From Lachnospiraceae bacterium UBA5902 (GTDB lineage Bacteria > Bacillota > Clostridia > Lachnospirales > Lachnospiraceae), in the NCBI GenBank assembly GCA_002431865.1, contig DJEI01000033.1:1-48165 (forward strand): a stretch of DNA of 48,165 bases, in the 5' to 3' direction. This document shows positions 1-7,950 of the stretch, in pieces. The translations under genes were made by a program, and so were the position numbers. How positions within the stretch are numbered: position 1 is the stretch's first letter; each line of letters starts with the position of its first letter. The notes under the pieces are model-generated. The model was not told the DNA's origin. It did not search any database and saw only the letters and a list, made by a program, of their open reading frames with translations.

Positions 1-23
1 CGCTTATGCGGGAATATGTGTAG
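1..23 (+). CDS. 3' end of an upstream arginine-deiminase-like paralogue (partial)
   Basis: Only the last seven codons (reading L-M-R-E-Y-V after a split Pro codon) and a TAG stop are in the window. All 23 bases are identical to the last 23 bases of the complete arginine-deiminase-like gene downstream (1068-1090), so the simplest reading is that a second copy of that gene lies immediately upstream in the same orientation. A longer upstream view is needed to know whether it is full length. Confidence 0.55.
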
Positions 24-88
24 ATGGCAATCGTGGTTGATCAGGTTAAACTGTAAAATTGAGAGAGTCATATTCAGGAGGTGTTCGG

Positions 89-1090
89 ATGGAAATAGGA
101 AATACACCAGCATGTGGAAAGGGGTCACTAATAGAATATATAGTGGCTGAGCCGGAACCGGAATTTTTGGATCCAGAGAGAATGGTTCGTTGCTGGGGAG
201 CTCGATGGGGAGCAAACAGTGAGTATGGGAAATTAAAAGTTGTCTATATGCACCGCCCTGGAAAAGAATTGCTTACCATGCGCAAAGAAGACTATATGGA
301 AGAGTATGATGCGCTGATTGGACCGAACAGATCTTATTATTGGGCAGGAAAAGATGTTCCGAATCTCGAGAAAGCACAGGAACAGCATGATTATTTTACA
401 GATATATTGCGTAGTCATGGTGTTGAGGTTGTATATAGTGTTGACAATCCGGATTATTTACGGAAAACCGTCAATACACGTGATGTGGCAGCTGCCGTTC
501 CGGGGGGCATGATGGTATTACGTCCTGCACCATATATGAGACATGGTGAGGAACTGGTTGCGACACGTACACTGGGAATGCGAGGGGTTCCCATCCTTGC
601 GACAATTCATGGAACCGGAATGTTAGAAGGCGGCGGATTTATGATGCTTGATCCGGAGCATGCAGTTGTGACACATTCCTGTCGTTGTAACGGAGAAGCA
701 ATCACACAGGTGCGTGCATTGTTGGAACCAATAGGAATCGAAGTAATTGAAGTTGCTGTGCCAGGATATGAGATTCATATCGATGGTATGCTGTCAATTG
801 TGGACGAAAAAACGGCACTTGTCAATTCCACATTGTTACCATATACATTTATTACAAAACTGCAAAGTCTTGGGTATAAACTGTTAGAAGTTCCAGAAGG
901 TGAAAGCTGGGCAATCAATAATTTGGTTATAGAGCCAGGACTTGTTTGTATGATTGATGGGATGAATGCATCCAAGAAATTGCTGGAACGGCAGGGGATA
1001 GAAGTGATCTCGCTTCCATGGGATGAAAATATAAAAAGTGGTGGCGGTCCGCACTGTGGTACCTGTCCGCTTATGCGGGAATATGTGTAG
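89..1090 (+). CDS. arginine deiminase / amidinotransferase family hydrolase
   Basis: This 333-residue protein belongs to the guanidine-modifying superfamily (arginine deiminase, dimethylarginine dimethylaminohydrolase, amidinotransferase). It has the family signature MHRPGKE near the N terminus, a TRD segment followed by a Gly-rich strand, an EGGGF block, the catalytic-type His in EIHIDG (His230) and a C-terminal GGGPHCGTCPL motif whose Cys323 aligns by pattern with the nucleophilic Cys of arginine deiminases. It is shorter than a classical arginine deiminase (about 410 residues), so the true substrate may be another guanidino compound. The ATG at 89 is chosen because AGGAGG-like bases lie at 76-81; the TTG at 59 has no such site. 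It is followed 16 bases later by an MBL-fold gene and appears to be the second of two tandem copies. Confidence 0.85.
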   Translation: MEIGNTPACGKGSLIEYIVAEPEPEFLDPERMVRCWGARWGANSEYGKLKVVYMHRPGKELLTMRKEDYMEEYDALIGPNRSYYWAGKDVPNLEKAQEQHDYFTDILRSHGVEVVYSVDNPDYLRKTVNTRDVAAAVPGGMMVLRPAPYMRHGEELVATRTLGMRGVPILATIHGTGMLEGGGFMMLDPEHAVVTHSCRCNGEAITQVRALLEPIGIEVIEVAVPGYEIHIDGMLSIVDEKTALVNSTLLPYTFITKLQSLGYKLLEVPEGESWAINNLVIEPGLVCMIDGMNASKKLLERQGIEVISLPWDENIKSGGGPHCGTCPLMREYV

Positions 1091-1106
1091 GCGAGAGGAG
1101 TGTATT

Positions 1107-2009
1107 ATGGAAAATTTGTGGATAAAATCTCGGAGTGGAAATCCTACAATTCGCACAGCACCATATAAGGAGGAAAGAATAGAATATCTTGGAGAGTATG
1201 ATGGTTGGTTTCGAGCATTTCGATTGGCTTGTGATGTGATTGCAATTTGTGAACCATATCATGCACAGGGCGTATTTTCTTTTTTGATCTTGGGTACTGA
1301 AAATTCGGTTCTTTTAGATACAGGTCAGGGAATGGGAAACATAAGACCATTAATAGATAGATTTTTACCAGAAAATTCGACGTTGATGGTTGTTAATACG
1401 CACACACATTTTGACCATGTAGGAGATAATTACCATTTCGAAAAAGTTTGGATTTATGATGATCCTGTGGCAATAAATTGTGCAGAATATGGGATATCAA
1501 ATGAAACATTAAAGCCCGAATTGAAAGAATCCTGTTTTTATGGAAAAATGCCTGAACAGTTTGATCCAGCGGATTATTTTATTCATCCATTTTCTTACGA
1601 TTTATTGGAAGATGGGGATGTGATTGATCTTGGAAATCGAAAATTGCAGGTGATACATACACCAGGGCATTCCGAAGATGGAATTATGTTGTATGATGAA
1701 AAATATAAACTGTTATTTACCGGAGATACCTATTATCCTGGAAGATTGTACTTGTTAAATAGCTGGGATCAAATTGATATTTATATTCAGACACTTCAAA
1801 AGTTGGAGGATATGGATCTGGATGTAGAATTATTGATTCCATCGCATAATTTTCCACAAGACGATCCACATATTTTATCTGTGGTGATGTCTGCATTGAA
1901 AACTTTGAAGTGTGGAGATGGACCGGATGGTCGATATATGGAAGATTTTGGTGATTGGGTACGCGGATATGACTTCGATGGATGTACGATTGTGCTACCG
2001 TCCAATTGA
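1107..2009 (+). CDS. MBL-fold metallo-hydrolase
   Basis: A 300-residue metallo-beta-lactamase-fold hydrolase. The metal-binding motif reads H99-T-H101-F-D103-H104, followed by further ligand motifs HTPGHSED, FTGDTYY and a late PSHNF. The ligands needed for a two-metal site therefore look intact. The family includes glyoxalase II-like thioesterases, lactonases and phosphodiesterases, and the substrate cannot be told from sequence. The ATG at 1107 follows a GAGAGGAG Shine-Dalgarno sequence at 1093-1100. The gene begins 16 bases after the arginine-deiminase-like gene and is very probably co-transcribed with it, suggesting action on a product or a detoxification step of the same pathway. Confidence 0.85.
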   Translation: MENLWIKSRSGNPTIRTAPYKEERIEYLGEYDGWFRAFRLACDVIAICEPYHAQGVFSFLILGTENSVLLDTGQGMGNIRPLIDRFLPENSTLMVVNTHTHFDHVGDNYHFEKVWIYDDPVAINCAEYGISNETLKPELKESCFYGKMPEQFDPADYFIHPFSYDLLEDGDVIDLGNRKLQVIHTPGHSEDGIMLYDEKYKLLFTGDTYYPGRLYLLNSWDQIDIYIQTLQKLEDMDLDVELLIPSHNFPQDDPHILSVVMSALKTLKCGDGPDGRYMEDFGDWVRGYDFDGCTIVLPSN

Positions 2010-2029
2010 TTCTTTGGGATTGTAAAATG

Positions 2030-2048
2030 TTTGTTTACAGGAAACAAA
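2030..2048. promoter_or_regulatory. inverted repeat just upstream of the cytidylate-kinase-like gene
   Basis: TTTGTTT (2030-2036) and AAACAAA (2042-2048) form a perfect 7-bp inverted repeat with a 5-base spacer. It ends two bases before the GGAGG ribosome-binding site of the next gene, so it could be an operator or an RNA hairpin that affects translation. Confidence 0.4.
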
Positions 2049-2061
2049 TGGAGGAATTCTT

Positions 2062-2661
2062 ATGAAAAATAATTATGTAGTTACGATTACAAGACAGTTT
2101 GGCAGTCTTGGACGACCGATTGCACATCAGTTGTCGGAGAAGCTTGGAATCGAATATTATGACAGAGATATCGTGGAGACAACGGCAAAGCGTATGAATC
2201 AGCGCGTATCAGTCATTAGTGATGCCGAAGAAGTCGCAAAATCATCCTTTTTTAAAATGCGTTTTCCACTTGGTACAGAGGAAAGCCGGATACAGGATGA
2301 AATCTTTGATGTGCAGCAGAAGATCATAACAGAGCTTGCGGATAAAGAATCCTGTATTATTGTTGGACGATGCTCAGATTATGTGTTGCGCAATTACAAA
2401 AATGTCATTCATATTTATATTTATGCGCCATATGAGGCACGTATCAATAATTGCGTGGACTATCTGCATATGACACGGGAAGATGCTATCAAGGAAATGA
2501 CAACGGTCGATAAGGCGCGTTGTGCATATCATGAGAAATATGCAGGGTATGCACCAGATGATTTCAACCACAAAAATTATATGGTGGACAGCAGTGTGCT
2601 CGGTGTGGACGGAACAGCAGAGATACTGGCAGATATTGTGCGCAAGAAATTCTGCATATAA
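2062..2661 (+). CDS. cytidylate kinase-like family protein
   Basis: A 199-residue P-loop protein of the cytidylate-kinase-like family common in Clostridia. The N terminus has the typical TRQFGSLGRPIA loop in place of a classic Walker A, then EYYDRDIV, and later a CIIVGRCSDYVL strand and a Lid-like stretch with arginines. The role of this family is not established; a nucleotide or small-molecule kinase is likely, and it should not be equated with the essential Cmk. The ATG follows GGAGGAATTCTT, with a short inverted repeat directly before it. It sits 52 bases after the MBL gene and is followed by a terminator, so it closes the first transcription unit. Confidence 0.8.
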   Translation: MKNNYVVTITRQFGSLGRPIAHQLSEKLGIEYYDRDIVETTAKRMNQRVSVISDAEEVAKSSFFKMRFPLGTEESRIQDEIFDVQQKIITELADKESCIIVGRCSDYVLRNYKNVIHIYIYAPYEARINNCVDYLHMTREDAIKEMTTVDKARCAYHEKYAGYAPDDFNHKNYMVDSSVLGVDGTAEILADIVRKKFCI

Positions 2662-2694
2662 AACAGCTTCACAAAAAAACTTATATTATAAAGG

Positions 2695-2723
2695 AACAGG
2701 CAGCTTAGCGGCTGTCTGTTTTT
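2695..2723 (+). terminator. rho-independent terminator after cytidylate-kinase-like gene
   Basis: AACAGGCAGC and GCTGTCTGTT pair as a 10-bp stem with one G-U, with a 6-base loop, followed by a T-run. Confidence 0.8.
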
Positions 2724-2746
2724 CTAAATTTCGTGAAAATGTATGG

Positions 2747-2782
2747 TTGAAAATACAGCTGATATTCAGTATAATGTATACA
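2747..2782 (+). promoter_or_regulatory. promoter of the GntR gene with a TGTATACA core
   Basis: TTGAAA (2747-2752), 17 bases, TATAAT (2770-2775). The 8-bp palindrome TGTATACA (2775-2782) overlaps the end of the -10 box. It repeats the centre of the 20-bp palindrome in the downstream rocB-like promoter, which suggests autoregulation. Confidence 0.75.
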
Positions 2783-2804
2783 ATAAAGACAGGGGGAGTG
2801 CATT

Positions 2805-3464
2805 ATGCCAAAATTACCATCTATATCGAAAGATACACTATCGGATAAAGCCTATCATATTATCAAAGAAGCAATTGTATCAAACCAGTATAAGCCGGGG
2901 GATCTGCTTGTGGAGGAGTCGTTGGCAGAGCAGTTATCAATCAGCCGTACACCGATTCGTGATGCATTGAAGCGGCTGCAGTTCGAACATATTATCAAAC
3001 CAAACAGCAATGGAAAACTAGTGGTATCTTCTGTTTCGCTGGAGGATATACAGAATGTAACAGTGGTACGATGTAATCTGGAAAGTCTTGCCATCTCTTT
3101 ATTAGATGGAAAGGTAAATACAGAAAAGAAGAAAAAACTGAAAAAGCTGGCGGATAAATGTGCGGCAATTATGAAAAATGGAATCGAAGGAAAGGCGTTG
3201 GAATATCTGGAGGCAGACTATGAGTTCCATATGTATATTGCGGAATGTTCCGAAAATTCATTTTTATATGATATGATTGAACGTGTGAATTTTGTTACAA
3301 AACGGTTCCATATTTTATCGGGAAACTTGGATCTTTATATTCAGACGGCATTAGAGGAACACCAGGCAGTCGTGGATGCAATTATGGAAGATCGATATCA
3401 GGATGCAGCAGATGCAATGGTGCGGCATCTGAATCAGGTTGGATTAAGAATGCCTATAAAATAG
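2805..3464 (+). CDS. GntR-family (FCD subfamily) transcriptional regulator
   Basis: A 219-residue regulator. Residues of about 10-75 form the GntR winged helix, with the recognition region LSISRTPIRDALKRL. Residues of about 90-210 are an all-helical FCD ligand domain with the usual metal-site pattern, Asp followed by EFHMYIAECSEN, then EEHQAV and RHLNQ supplying His ligands. FCD proteins usually sense carboxylic or amino acids and act on adjacent genes. The ATG at 2805 follows GGGGGAG. The gene has its own promoter containing TGTATACA, and the next gene's promoter contains a perfect 20-bp palindrome with the same core. It is therefore inferred to control itself and the rocB-like gene. Confidence 0.9.
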   Translation: MPKLPSISKDTLSDKAYHIIKEAIVSNQYKPGDLLVEESLAEQLSISRTPIRDALKRLQFEHIIKPNSNGKLVVSSVSLEDIQNVTVVRCNLESLAISLLDGKVNTEKKKKLKKLADKCAAIMKNGIEGKALEYLEADYEFHMYIAECSENSFLYDMIERVNFVTKRFHILSGNLDLYIQTALEEHQAVVDAIMEDRYQDAADAMVRHLNQVGLRMPIK

Positions 3465-3515
3465 GAAAATAATTATAAAATCGAAAGTTTTCAGAAGAAA
3501 AAGTTTCAGGAATTC

Positions 3516-3550
3516 AAAGAACTGTGTCATGCTTGACACGGTTCTTTTTT
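3516..3550 (+). terminator. rho-independent terminator after the GntR gene
   Basis: A 13-bp stem (AAAGAACTGTGTC with GACACGGTTCTTT, one G-U), a 6-base loop and a T-run. The T-run overlaps the -35 box of the next promoter. Confidence 0.85.
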
Positions 3551-3577
3551 GACAATATACTGTATACAGTATATGAT
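3549..3577 (+). promoter_or_regulatory. rocB-like gene promoter with embedded 20-bp operator palindrome
   Basis: TTGACA (3549-3554), 17 bases, TATGAT (3572-3577). The spacer and the start of the -10 box are a perfect palindrome, ATATACTGTATACAGTATAT, at 3555-3574. A repressor bound here would block RNA polymerase directly. The neighbouring GntR/FCD protein is the obvious candidate. Confidence 0.85.
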
Positions 3578-3605
3578 ATACAGAAAGCGATAAAGGAGGA
3601 ATCAT

Positions 3606-5249
3606 ATGGATATATATAGTGAAGTGGAAAAGATAACAAAAGAAATGGTTGCCATTCCAAGTGTGAATGGAACATCTGGCGAAAAGGATATTGGTGTTTA
3701 TATTGAGAATTATCTGCGCAGTATTCCGTATTTTGCAGAACATCCGGAGCAGGTAATTGTAAAGCCGTTAAAAGAGGATGCGCTTGGGAGAAGAAATGTG
3801 TTTGCACTTTTAAAGGGCACGAAAGGTACCTCGAATCGGACGATCATTTTACACGGGCATACAGATACGGTGGGAGTCGAGGATTTTGGTATTTTAAAAG
3901 AATATGCATTTGATCCGGACCAATTATTACAGGAACTCCCGAAGGTACCGCTTCCAGAGGATGTCCGCAAAGATCTGGAAAGTGGAGATTATATGTTTGG
4001 ACGGGGGTGTTGTGATATGCAGAGTGGCGACGCTGTGTATATGGCGGTTGCCCGTGATCTGAGTACCCATTTGGAGGAATTGGATGGGAATCTGCTGTTA
4101 TCCTTTAATCCGGTTGAGGAAAATATGCATACAGGCATGATCGAGGCGGTTGATTTTCTGATCGAACAGCGGAAAAAAAATGGATTCAACTATTTGATGG
4201 CAATTAACAACGATTATACCTGTCCTTTATATGTCGGAGATACGCACCAATATATTTACACCGGAGCAGTAGGAAAATTGTTGCCATGTTTTTATATTCT
4301 TGGAAAGAATTCTCATGTCGGACAGTGCTTCGAGGGATTTGATGCATCTATGGTTGCGGCTGAGCTTGTAAAGCAGATCAATCTCAATACATTATTTTGT
4401 GATGCGTATGACAATGAATATTCTTTGCCGCCATCTGTTTTGAAGATGACAGACCTGAAGGACTTTTATAATGTGCAGACCGCGCAGGAGGCGTTTGTCT
4501 ATTTTAACTATTTTGTTCATAATGCAAGTGTGGAAGAAATCATTGATAAATTAACAACAAGTGCAAAAACGGCATTGATTAAAGTCGAAGAGACCATTGA
4601 GATAGAATCGAAAAATTATTATGCACTTGCCGGAATGCATTACGAGCGATTATCTTATCAGCCAATGGTTTATACATATGCACAGGTGTATGAGCTGGCA
4701 AAGGCGAATTACGAGGGTAATATTGATGCGATGCTGGATGCATATACGGAGTCTTTGCAGAAATCCGGCACGGACAGCCGGGATATCGCAATGCTTGTGA
4801 CAAAGAAGGTTACTTCCTATGCAAAGGTAAAATCTCCTGCCATTGTGCTGTTCTTTGCACCGCCATATTGTCCGCATAATACGTTAAAATATGAATGCCC
4901 GGAAGAAAATGCATGTCTTAGCGAGGTGACAGAGCTTATTACAGAGTTTGGAAAAGAAGAGCAATTGGATTATAAAATTCTTCATTTTTTCCCAAGCCTG
5001 AGCGACAGCAGTTACATGAAAGTGGATGATCCACCGGCAGCCAGAAAATTGCTGATGGAGAATTTTGTAAAGAAGGATCGTCTGTATCCGGTGGATTTTG
5101 ACAAAATAGCGGATTTGAATGTATTTGCAATCAACTTCGGTACCTATGGAAAAGATGCACATCAGTGGACCGAACGAGTATATAAACCATACACTTTTGG
5201 AACCTTGCCGAAGTTGGTCGAGAAAGCGATCTATCGTTTTCTCGGATAA
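3606..5249 (+). CDS. M20-family hydrolase, RocB-like
   Basis: This 547-residue protein is a zinc-type M20/M28-fold amidohydrolase of the long RocB ('arginine utilisation protein') kind. Metal-site motifs seen are HGHTDTVG (His-x-Asp), GRGCCDMQSGDA and NPVEEN (the Glu-Glu catalytic pair). The length matches the RocB group (about 550) rather than the usual 400-residue deacylases. RocB lies in an arginine catabolic operon in Bacillus subtilis but its reaction is not proven, so hydrolysis of an N-acyl or guanidino-linked amide is inference. The ATG follows AAAGGAGGAATCAT. It is a single-gene unit with its own palindrome-controlled promoter and a strong terminator. Confidence 0.85.
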   Translation: MDIYSEVEKITKEMVAIPSVNGTSGEKDIGVYIENYLRSIPYFAEHPEQVIVKPLKEDALGRRNVFALLKGTKGTSNRTIILHGHTDTVGVEDFGILKEYAFDPDQLLQELPKVPLPEDVRKDLESGDYMFGRGCCDMQSGDAVYMAVARDLSTHLEELDGNLLLSFNPVEENMHTGMIEAVDFLIEQRKKNGFNYLMAINNDYTCPLYVGDTHQYIYTGAVGKLLPCFYILGKNSHVGQCFEGFDASMVAAELVKQINLNTLFCDAYDNEYSLPPSVLKMTDLKDFYNVQTAQEAFVYFNYFVHNASVEEIIDKLTTSAKTALIKVEETIEIESKNYYALAGMHYERLSYQPMVYTYAQVYELAKANYEGNIDAMLDAYTESLQKSGTDSRDIAMLVTKKVTSYAKVKSPAIVLFFAPPYCPHNTLKYECPEENACLSEVTELITEFGKEEQLDYKILHFFPSLSDSSYMKVDDPPAARKLLMENFVKKDRLYPVDFDKIADLNVFAINFGTYGKDAHQWTERVYKPYTFGTLPKLVEKAIYRFLG

Positions 5250-5268
5250 TCCCCCTCTTCTCACGTGT

Positions 5269-5304
5269 AGGACTGCGCGCCCCTTTACCCGCGCAGTCCT
5301 TTTT
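5269..5304 (+). terminator. rho-independent terminator after the rocB-like gene
   Basis: AGGACTGCGCG pairs perfectly with CGCGCAGTCCT (11 bp), followed by TTTT. Confidence 0.9.
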
Positions 5305-5334
5305 AAGTGACAAAACTGTCACTTAGTTTGTCAC
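5305..5334. promoter_or_regulatory. inverted repeat plus extra half-site upstream of the ABC permease
   Basis: AAGTGACA (5305-5312), a 4-base spacer, TGTCACTT (5317-5324): a perfect 8-bp inverted repeat. A third half-site, TGTCAC, lies at 5329-5334. The array sits 22-51 bases upstream of the -10 box at 5356, where an activator or repressor would bind. Confidence 0.55.
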
Positions 5335-5355
5335 GCCCCCGTAATGTATATTCGG

Positions 5356-5361
5356 TATAAT
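5356..5361 (+). promoter_or_regulatory. -10 box of the ABC module promoter (no clear -35)
   Basis: A perfect TATAAT lies 62 bases before the permease start. No -35 match occurs at 16-18 bases, which fits a promoter that needs an activator; a TGTCAC inverted-repeat array lies where such a protein would bind. Confidence 0.5.
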
Positions 5362-5423
5362 ATATGTGTAAGAACAGGAAAACTGTACTTGCACATATTT
5401 TTTGATTAACAACGGGGAGCGAT

Positions 5424-7646
5424 ATGGAAAATTACACCAAACTTTCAATCAAATATCTGAAGTTTCAGAAAAAGCGGACCATCCTGACGATCCTGGGCGT
5501 CGCCCTGGCATCAGGAATTCTGTTCGTAATATTAACCTTGTATTTCAGTAATTTCATCAATACGCGCGATGCACTTCGCAAGCAGGCAGATTACGAGATC
5601 GTGCTTCTGCCGGAGCAAAATCAGGATGTTTCGGCATTACTCAAACAGGACTTCGTGAAGACGTCGTATCGTGGAAAATACTACGATTATTATTCGAACT
5701 CCTATATTGAAAATGCAATCTACATCAATGTGAAAAATCCTTACCGGTTGAATGCGGATATGGAAACCATCGAGCAGACGTACGGTGTGAAAGCGCAGCT
5801 GAATCAACAACTGGCATCCTACTATCTGCAGGGAGATACCGGAAATGATACATACATTATTCTCCTGATGTTCCTGCTTTTGTCGTTCGTGATTGCGGTC
5901 ATTGGAGTTGGAATCATCCGGACGACGATCCAGCTAAATACGATGGAGCAGATCAAGGATTACGGAATCCTGCGCTGCATCGGAGCAACACAGGGACAGC
6001 TAAGAAGTATTATATTCCGGATGGGATGCATACAGGAGTTGCTTGGAATCCTTGGAGGAATTGTGATTGGTTTCCCGATTGCATATCTGGTTGGGTTATC
6101 CATGAGCATCAAGGTTTGCCCACATGTGCTTCCATTTCTGTATGTGCTGGTTGTCTTTATCGGTGATCTGTTCTTCGTTATGGATGAGAATGGAAAACTT
6201 GTAAAGAAGATTTCGCCGATCGAGGCGGTGCGCGGGCAGACAAGCGGAACATGGAAGGCTAAGGCACGCAGGCAAAGCATTTTCGGGAAGCTCTTTGGCG
6301 TGCAGAGCGATTATGCGTACAAGAATCTGATGAGTAATAAGCGCCGATTCTTAAAAACGATTGTGACATTTGCATTATCCATCGCGGCGTTTATCACAAT
6401 CGCGACAATTTTCACTTCGTTTGTGCAGATGCAGAGACAGATTGCACCATCTTATGGGGAGTATCAGGTGTATTTCTTCAATGAGGCAAATGACGAGGAA
6501 ACGGTGGATGCGGTGAAATCGGTGCTTCCAAATGAAGAGATGCTTACGGATATCGCGCAGAACAAAGAAGTGACGGATGTGAAGGCAGTGTACGCAGCGT
6601 CTACGGAGGCTGTAGACTATGATGAGTTCCGGTCACATTTTACAGAGGATTTCCAGAAGGAAACGATGCAGGGAGAGATCATTGCGCGATTAAAGGATAG
6701 TGAAAAATATAAGGATAAGGCAGCCCTGTTTGACCGTGTGAGTGTGATTGGCTACGGAGAGGAAGAGTATCAGGAATATGACTCGTATCTGGTCGATGGA
6801 ACGTTGGATGTCAATGAAAATGGGATTGTGCTTGTACAGAACGTAGAGGCAACGTTGGATGAAGGTGTGGATGATGATTCTTATGATGCACTTGATCTGA
6901 TTGCATCAACCGTGGAATATCCGGCGACGGATTATGAGCTTGGTGATACGATCGAGCTTTCGTGGGGAAAACAGAAGAAAACGTATGAGATTCAGGGCAT
7001 TGTAAGGATTGATAAGGATAAATTACAGACGCAGGGATTTGTAAAATGCATTGTTCCACTGGCAAATTATTTCCGGATGACCGGACTGGGAAAATCAGAT
7101 TCTACTGGTGTGAAATATAAGCTTCGTTCGGACAACATTTCCGCTTCGATGACATCGAAGCTGGTGAGCGTGCTGGATAACTCAATGGGAGATTACTCTT
7201 ATCCGGATGCCATCTATTCCGGAGCATTGTTTAGTACATCAATCAGTGCAATCAAATATATTCTGGCGTTTGTAATTGTAATCTTGAGTGTAAGCTCTTT
7301 GAATATCGTCAATACGACGGCGAGCAACCTCTACCTGCGGCGGCAGGAATTCGCACAGCTTCGGGCAATCGGCGTATCAGTGCGGGAGCTTCGGAAGATG
7401 GTAATGCTCGAAGGTGTGATCTCCGTAATCTGTGCGAATATCGTCGGTGATGTGCTTGGATTTGCAGTTATGATGCCGCTTGCCAAAGCTGCGCTGGTAC
7501 TGTTCATGGTGAAGCTGACGTTCCCGATTATCGGAGCGGTGATTGGATTTGTGCTTTCCGTACTTGTAATGTGTGGATCGATTTACATACCGATGAAGCG
7601 GATGACCAACCGGATTGCGGATGATCTGAATGCAGCCGGGGATTGA
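5424..7646 (+). CDS. FtsX-family ABC transporter permease (large, two-domain)
   Basis: A 740-residue permease built from two FtsX-like halves. The first half has an N-terminal membrane segment (about residues 18-40), an extracytoplasmic part, then three membrane segments (about 145-265) ending in KKISPIEAVRGQ, the usual linker of this family. The second half repeats this: a helix at about 310-335, a long acidic extracytoplasmic domain (about 335-610), and three C-terminal helices ending in IPMKRMTNRIADDL. Such permeases work with a LolD/MacB-type ATPase, present at 7951, in lipoprotein or peptide export or in mechanotransmission. The ATG follows GGGGAGCG. It is the first gene of the module that ends with a two-component system. 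Confidence 0.85.
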   Translation: MENYTKLSIKYLKFQKKRTILTILGVALASGILFVILTLYFSNFINTRDALRKQADYEIVLLPEQNQDVSALLKQDFVKTSYRGKYYDYYSNSYIENAIYINVKNPYRLNADMETIEQTYGVKAQLNQQLASYYLQGDTGNDTYIILLMFLLLSFVIAVIGVGIIRTTIQLNTMEQIKDYGILRCIGATQGQLRSIIFRMGCIQELLGILGGIVIGFPIAYLVGLSMSIKVCPHVLPFLYVLVVFIGDLFFVMDENGKLVKKISPIEAVRGQTSGTWKAKARRQSIFGKLFGVQSDYAYKNLMSNKRRFLKTIVTFALSIAAFITIATIFTSFVQMQRQIAPSYGEYQVYFFNEANDEETVDAVKSVLPNEEMLTDIAQNKEVTDVKAVYAASTEAVDYDEFRSHFTEDFQKETMQGEIIARLKDSEKYKDKAALFDRVSVIGYGEEEYQEYDSYLVDGTLDVNENGIVLVQNVEATLDEGVDDDSYDALDLIASTVEYPATDYELGDTIELSWGKQKKTYEIQGIVRIDKDKLQTQGFVKCIVPLANYFRMTGLGKSDSTGVKYKLRSDNISASMTSKLVSVLDNSMGDYSYPDAIYSGALFSTSISAIKYILAFVIVILSVSSLNIVNTTASNLYLRRQEFAQLRAIGVSVRELRKMVMLEGVISVICANIVGDVLGFAVMMPLAKAALVLFMVKLTFPIIGAVIGFVLSVLVMCGSIYIPMKRMTNRIADDLNAAGD

Positions 7647-7673
7647 TTTGGAGCTTGGTTGAAGCTGGATTTG

Positions 7674-7895
7674 AGCTGGATTGGGTAAAAAGCTGAAATA
7701 GAGAAAAATCCCCCAATGCAGAGAAGAGAGAAGCGAGCTGGATTGGGTGAAAAGCTGAAATAGAGAAAAATCCCCCAATGCAGAGAAGAAATAAGCAAGC
7801 TGGATTGGGTGAAAAGCTGAAATAGAGAAAAATTCCCCAATGTAGAGAAGAAATAAGCAAGCTGGATTGGGTAAAAAGTTGAAAAATAGAGAAAT
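7674..7895. repeat. 62-bp tandem repeat, about 3.5 copies
   Basis: Units begin with AGCTGGATTGGGT at 7674, 7736, 7798 and 7860, exactly 62 bp apart. The first three are complete and differ at only a few bases; the fourth decays after about 35 bases. Each full unit contains ATTGGG and, about 28 bases later, CCCAAT, so it can fold into a hairpin. Partial AGCTGGATT-like copies precede it (from about 7652). It fills the gap between the permease and ATPase genes. 62 is not a multiple of three, so it is not a coding repeat. Confidence 0.9.
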
Positions 7896-7950
7896 TGCTT
7901 CAACAAGGGAAATAACACAATAAAAATTAGAGTATCAGGAGGGAAAAAAC

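Noticed and set aside
3..56. Short frame ATG at 24 before the arginine-deiminase-like gene
   Set aside because: It encodes only ten residues without a ribosome-binding site.
7674..7895. Possible CRISPR array
   Set aside because: Units are contiguous with no unique spacers and no cas genes are nearby.
7377..7918. Minus-strand open frames with repeated SLHWGIFLYFSF-type peptides
   Set aside because: They arise from the 62-bp tandem repeat being stop-free in several frames; the period is not a multiple of three, there is no ribosome-binding site, and part lies antisense to the permease gene.
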